NCBI GenBank assembly: GCA_022866015.1 | Contig: JALHTX010000116.1 | Location: 1-7,423 of the forward strand | DNA from: Thermoplasmatota archaeon | Lineage (GTDB): Archaea > Thermoplasmatota > E2 > DHVEG-1 | Length of the DNA: 7,423 nt | Reading direction: 5' to 3' | Part shown: positions 6,418 to 7,423 of the stretch, one piece after another | Layout of the letters: each line of letters begins with the position of its first letter | Numbering within the stretch: position 1 is the stretch's first letter | Made by a program: the position numbers and the translations under genes | The notes under the pieces: model-generated | Databases searched by the model: none | The model's input: the letters and a program-made list of their open reading frames with translations, nothing else | Told to the model about the DNA's origin: nothing

Positions 6418-6450
6418 TAAATCTGGATAAATCAGATGTATAAAGATTTA
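6418..6450 (-). promoter_or_regulatory. ndk: ndk promoter with TATA box inside an inverted repeat
   Basis: The TATA box TTTATAC lies on the minus strand at 6445-6439 and predicts a start near 6415, giving an 18-nt leader with the GGTGAT SD. TAAATCT (6418-6424) and AGATTTA (6444-6450) form a 7-base inverted repeat around it. Inside, ATCTG (6421-6425) can instead pair with CAGAT (6433-6437). It could be an operator or a weak terminator for the upstream CPBP gene. Confidence 0.4.
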
Positions 6451-6454
6451 ACGA

Positions 6455-7204
6455 TTAAGGTTGGAAACTCTTAAAAGCAAAATAAAAAATAAAACTTGTA
6501 ACGTTAAAGAATATATGTGCAAAGATAGATGCATAAATATTACGAGTTTTAATAACAACATATGCTAACAAAACACCCATTATCATAGGAAACAAAACAG
6601 GGTAAATTTTACCATAGCTCATATGAGCAAGACCAAAAAGTACCGCAGTTGAAAAAATTGCGACATTTTGGCCGGCAAAAGAACCAATTTTATCTAATAG
6701 AAAACCTCTGAAAAAAATCTCCTCAGCAATAGGTTGAACTGAGACAAGGATAAATAATGATACTGGTGTAAAATACTTCTCCAAATCCTGAATATTGCCC
6801 AGAGTATCTGGATTAACCCCTAGAGCGATTAATAAAAACTCTATAACAAAAAATATTGAAAAAATAAGTATTGTAGCAACAATGCCCCATAAAAAAGCAA
6901 TATCAATATTTTCAAATGTAAGTTTTAATCTTTCAAAAATTTTTCTAAAATCATAACGATTAATTATATAATACCAGATGATTGGTATTATTATTAGTAG
7001 TCCTATCACAGATAACAACTGAAAAACTAAAAGAAATACCTGGAAAAATAATGACTCAGAAAGAGGTTCTATATCTTGAGTACTTTGAGTAGATGAAATT
7101 ATCCCAAAAAAGGATAGTATAGGCATAACAATTATAAAAGTAAATGTTAACAAAATCAACAATAAAACAAAGAGAGGGGATGGTTTTTTAAAGTTAAAAT
7201 CCAT
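6455..7204 (-). CDS. CPBP-family intramembrane metalloprotease (CAAX/Abi type)
   Basis: A 249-residue multi-pass membrane protein. The CPBP motifs are all present: EEIFFRG with E161, E162 and R166 (motif 1), H194 in FGLAHMSYG (motif 2) and H230/N234 in AHIFFN (motif 3). These residues bind the metal and form the active site within the membrane, as in Rce1-type proteases. Hydrophobic segments are at about 11-33, 52-80, 103-128, 147-160, 181-195, 203-217 and 224-245. Members cut prenylated proteins, peptides or bacteriocin-like substrates, or serve as immunity factors; the substrate here is unknown. An in-frame TAA four codons upstream of the ATG fixes the start, and no SD is seen. It precedes ndk by 57 nt, but the products have no obvious link. 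Confidence 0.9.
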   Translation of the reverse strand: MDFNFKKPSPLFVLLLILLTFTFIIVMPILSFFGIISSTQSTQDIEPLSESLFFQVFLLVFQLLSVIGLLIIIPIIWYYIINRYDFRKIFERLKLTFENIDIAFLWGIVATILIFSIFFVIEFLLIALGVNPDTLGNIQDLEKYFTPVSLFILVSVQPIAEEIFFRGFLLDKIGSFAGQNVAIFSTAVLFGLAHMSYGKIYPVLFPMIMGVLLAYVVIKTRNIYASIFAHIFFNVTSFIFYFAFKSFQP

Positions 7205-7224
7205 GAAAAAAGGTTAATATCTAT

Positions 7225-7251
7225 TATTAGATAAAAGTTTTCTATTATATC
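7225..7251 (-). promoter_or_regulatory. Likely promoter of the CPBP protease gene
   Basis: Two TATA-like strings lie on the minus strand: GATATAATAGA (7251-7241) and TTTTATCTA (about 7237-7229). The first gives a leader near 18 nt, the second a leaderless mRNA. The lack of an SD slightly favours the second. ATCTA/TAGAT (7219-7223 and 7228-7232) form a short inverted repeat next to the start. Confidence 0.35.
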
Positions 7252-7258
7252 AGAAAAA

Positions 7259-7311
7259 CCCCCAAACAAGCAAACATAAAAAAGAGGTTGAAATAACCTC
7301 GGGGGACGAGG
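7259..7311 (-). terminator. Terminator-like structured element with competing hairpins
   Basis: Read leftward, GAGGTT (7300-7295), a 5-nt loop and AACCTC (7289-7284) form a 6-bp hairpin followed directly by T6 (7283-7278), a classic intrinsic terminator. Two alternatives overlap it. CCTCG (7311-7307) can pair with CGAGG (7301-7297), taking the terminator's 5' arm. CCCCC (7305-7301) can pair with GGGGG (7263-7259), which is followed by TTTTT. The block is strikingly GC-rich for its surroundings. It most simply ends a gene reaching in from the right edge. An attenuator ahead of the CPBP gene is possible. Confidence 0.55.
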
Positions 7312-7352
7312 ACAATACAATGTTCTCATTCTCTTTTTCTTTTTTTGATTTG

Positions 7353-7423
7353 TTATACGGATTTAGGTTTATAGACGTCTCCAAGAGCAAAAACTATGCC
7401 TAAAAAAACCAAAAATCATAACA
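7353..7423 (-). pseudogene. Possible frameshifted 3' end of a membrane protein gene (partial)
   Basis: On the minus strand a frame ends at TAA (7355-7353) with LGIVFALGDVYKPKSV. It is closed upstream by a TGA at 7418-7416. A second frame enters from the right edge with VMIFGFF. The two meet at an A7/T7 run (7402-7408). Removing one base there gives VMIFGFLGIVFALGDVYKPKSV-stop in two pieces of one frame, resembling a last membrane helix and a short basic tail. This may be a sequencing error, a true frameshift or a chance reading. The terminator-like element about 55 nt further on supports a real gene end. Confidence 0.3.

Noticed and set aside
6455..7204. CPBP protease and ndk as a defence or toxin system
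   Set aside because: CPBP proteins can act as immunity factors, but no bacteriocin-like small gene adjoins it, and ndk is a housekeeping enzyme with its own promoter and terminator.
1..7423. CRISPR array, tRNA, rRNA or insertion sequence
   Set aside because: No regularly spaced repeats, no tRNA cloverleaf with a T-loop, no rRNA-like GC-rich block, and no transposase or terminal inverted repeats were found by reading both strands.

Overview
The window looks like AT-rich archaeal DNA. The best evidence is the protein at 3744-4949, a YchF/OLA1-type P-loop nucleotidase of the archaeal form, with an NKxD G4 motif and a Cys-rich insert after switch I. TATA-like boxes (TTTATATA and relatives) also sit about 30-80 nt before most starts, often with very short leaders, while Shine-Dalgarno sites still mark several genes. 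A low-GC euryarchaeote, possibly Thermoplasmatota, is my guess; the lineage cannot be fixed from this window alone.

Left part (1-1560). A minus-strand gene runs off the left edge and shows only its secretion signal. It is divergent from a plus-strand left-handed beta-helix O-acetyltransferase (190-789). Behind that is about 380 bases without an intact gene, holding what looks like a frameshifted minus-strand gene remnant (792-950). A minus-strand two-TM protein (1171-1554) follows, starting with TTG behind a strong SD.

Middle (1555-3740). A 240-base divergent intergenic region carries two overlapping palindromes and a TATA box for each side. The plus-strand pair 1795-2601 and 2604-3740 is separated by 2 nt. 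Both encode unrecognised four-TM proteins of the same topology. The second has a long charged cytoplasmic tail ending in a zinc ribbon. They are probably co-expressed and may act as one membrane complex.

Right part (3741-7423), all minus strand. In transcription order this is: a possible frameshifted gene end at the right edge, a structured terminator-like element, a CPBP membrane protease, nucleoside diphosphate kinase (ndk) with its own promoter and terminator, then a bactofilin-like polymer-forming protein tightly coupled to ychF (6-nt gap). The ychF and zinc-ribbon genes end tail to tail with 3 nt between stops. The housekeeping genes are ndk and ychF. The unfamiliar content is the four-TM pair, the duplicated polymer-forming protein with a hydrophobic helix in its middle, and the structured RNA region at the right end.
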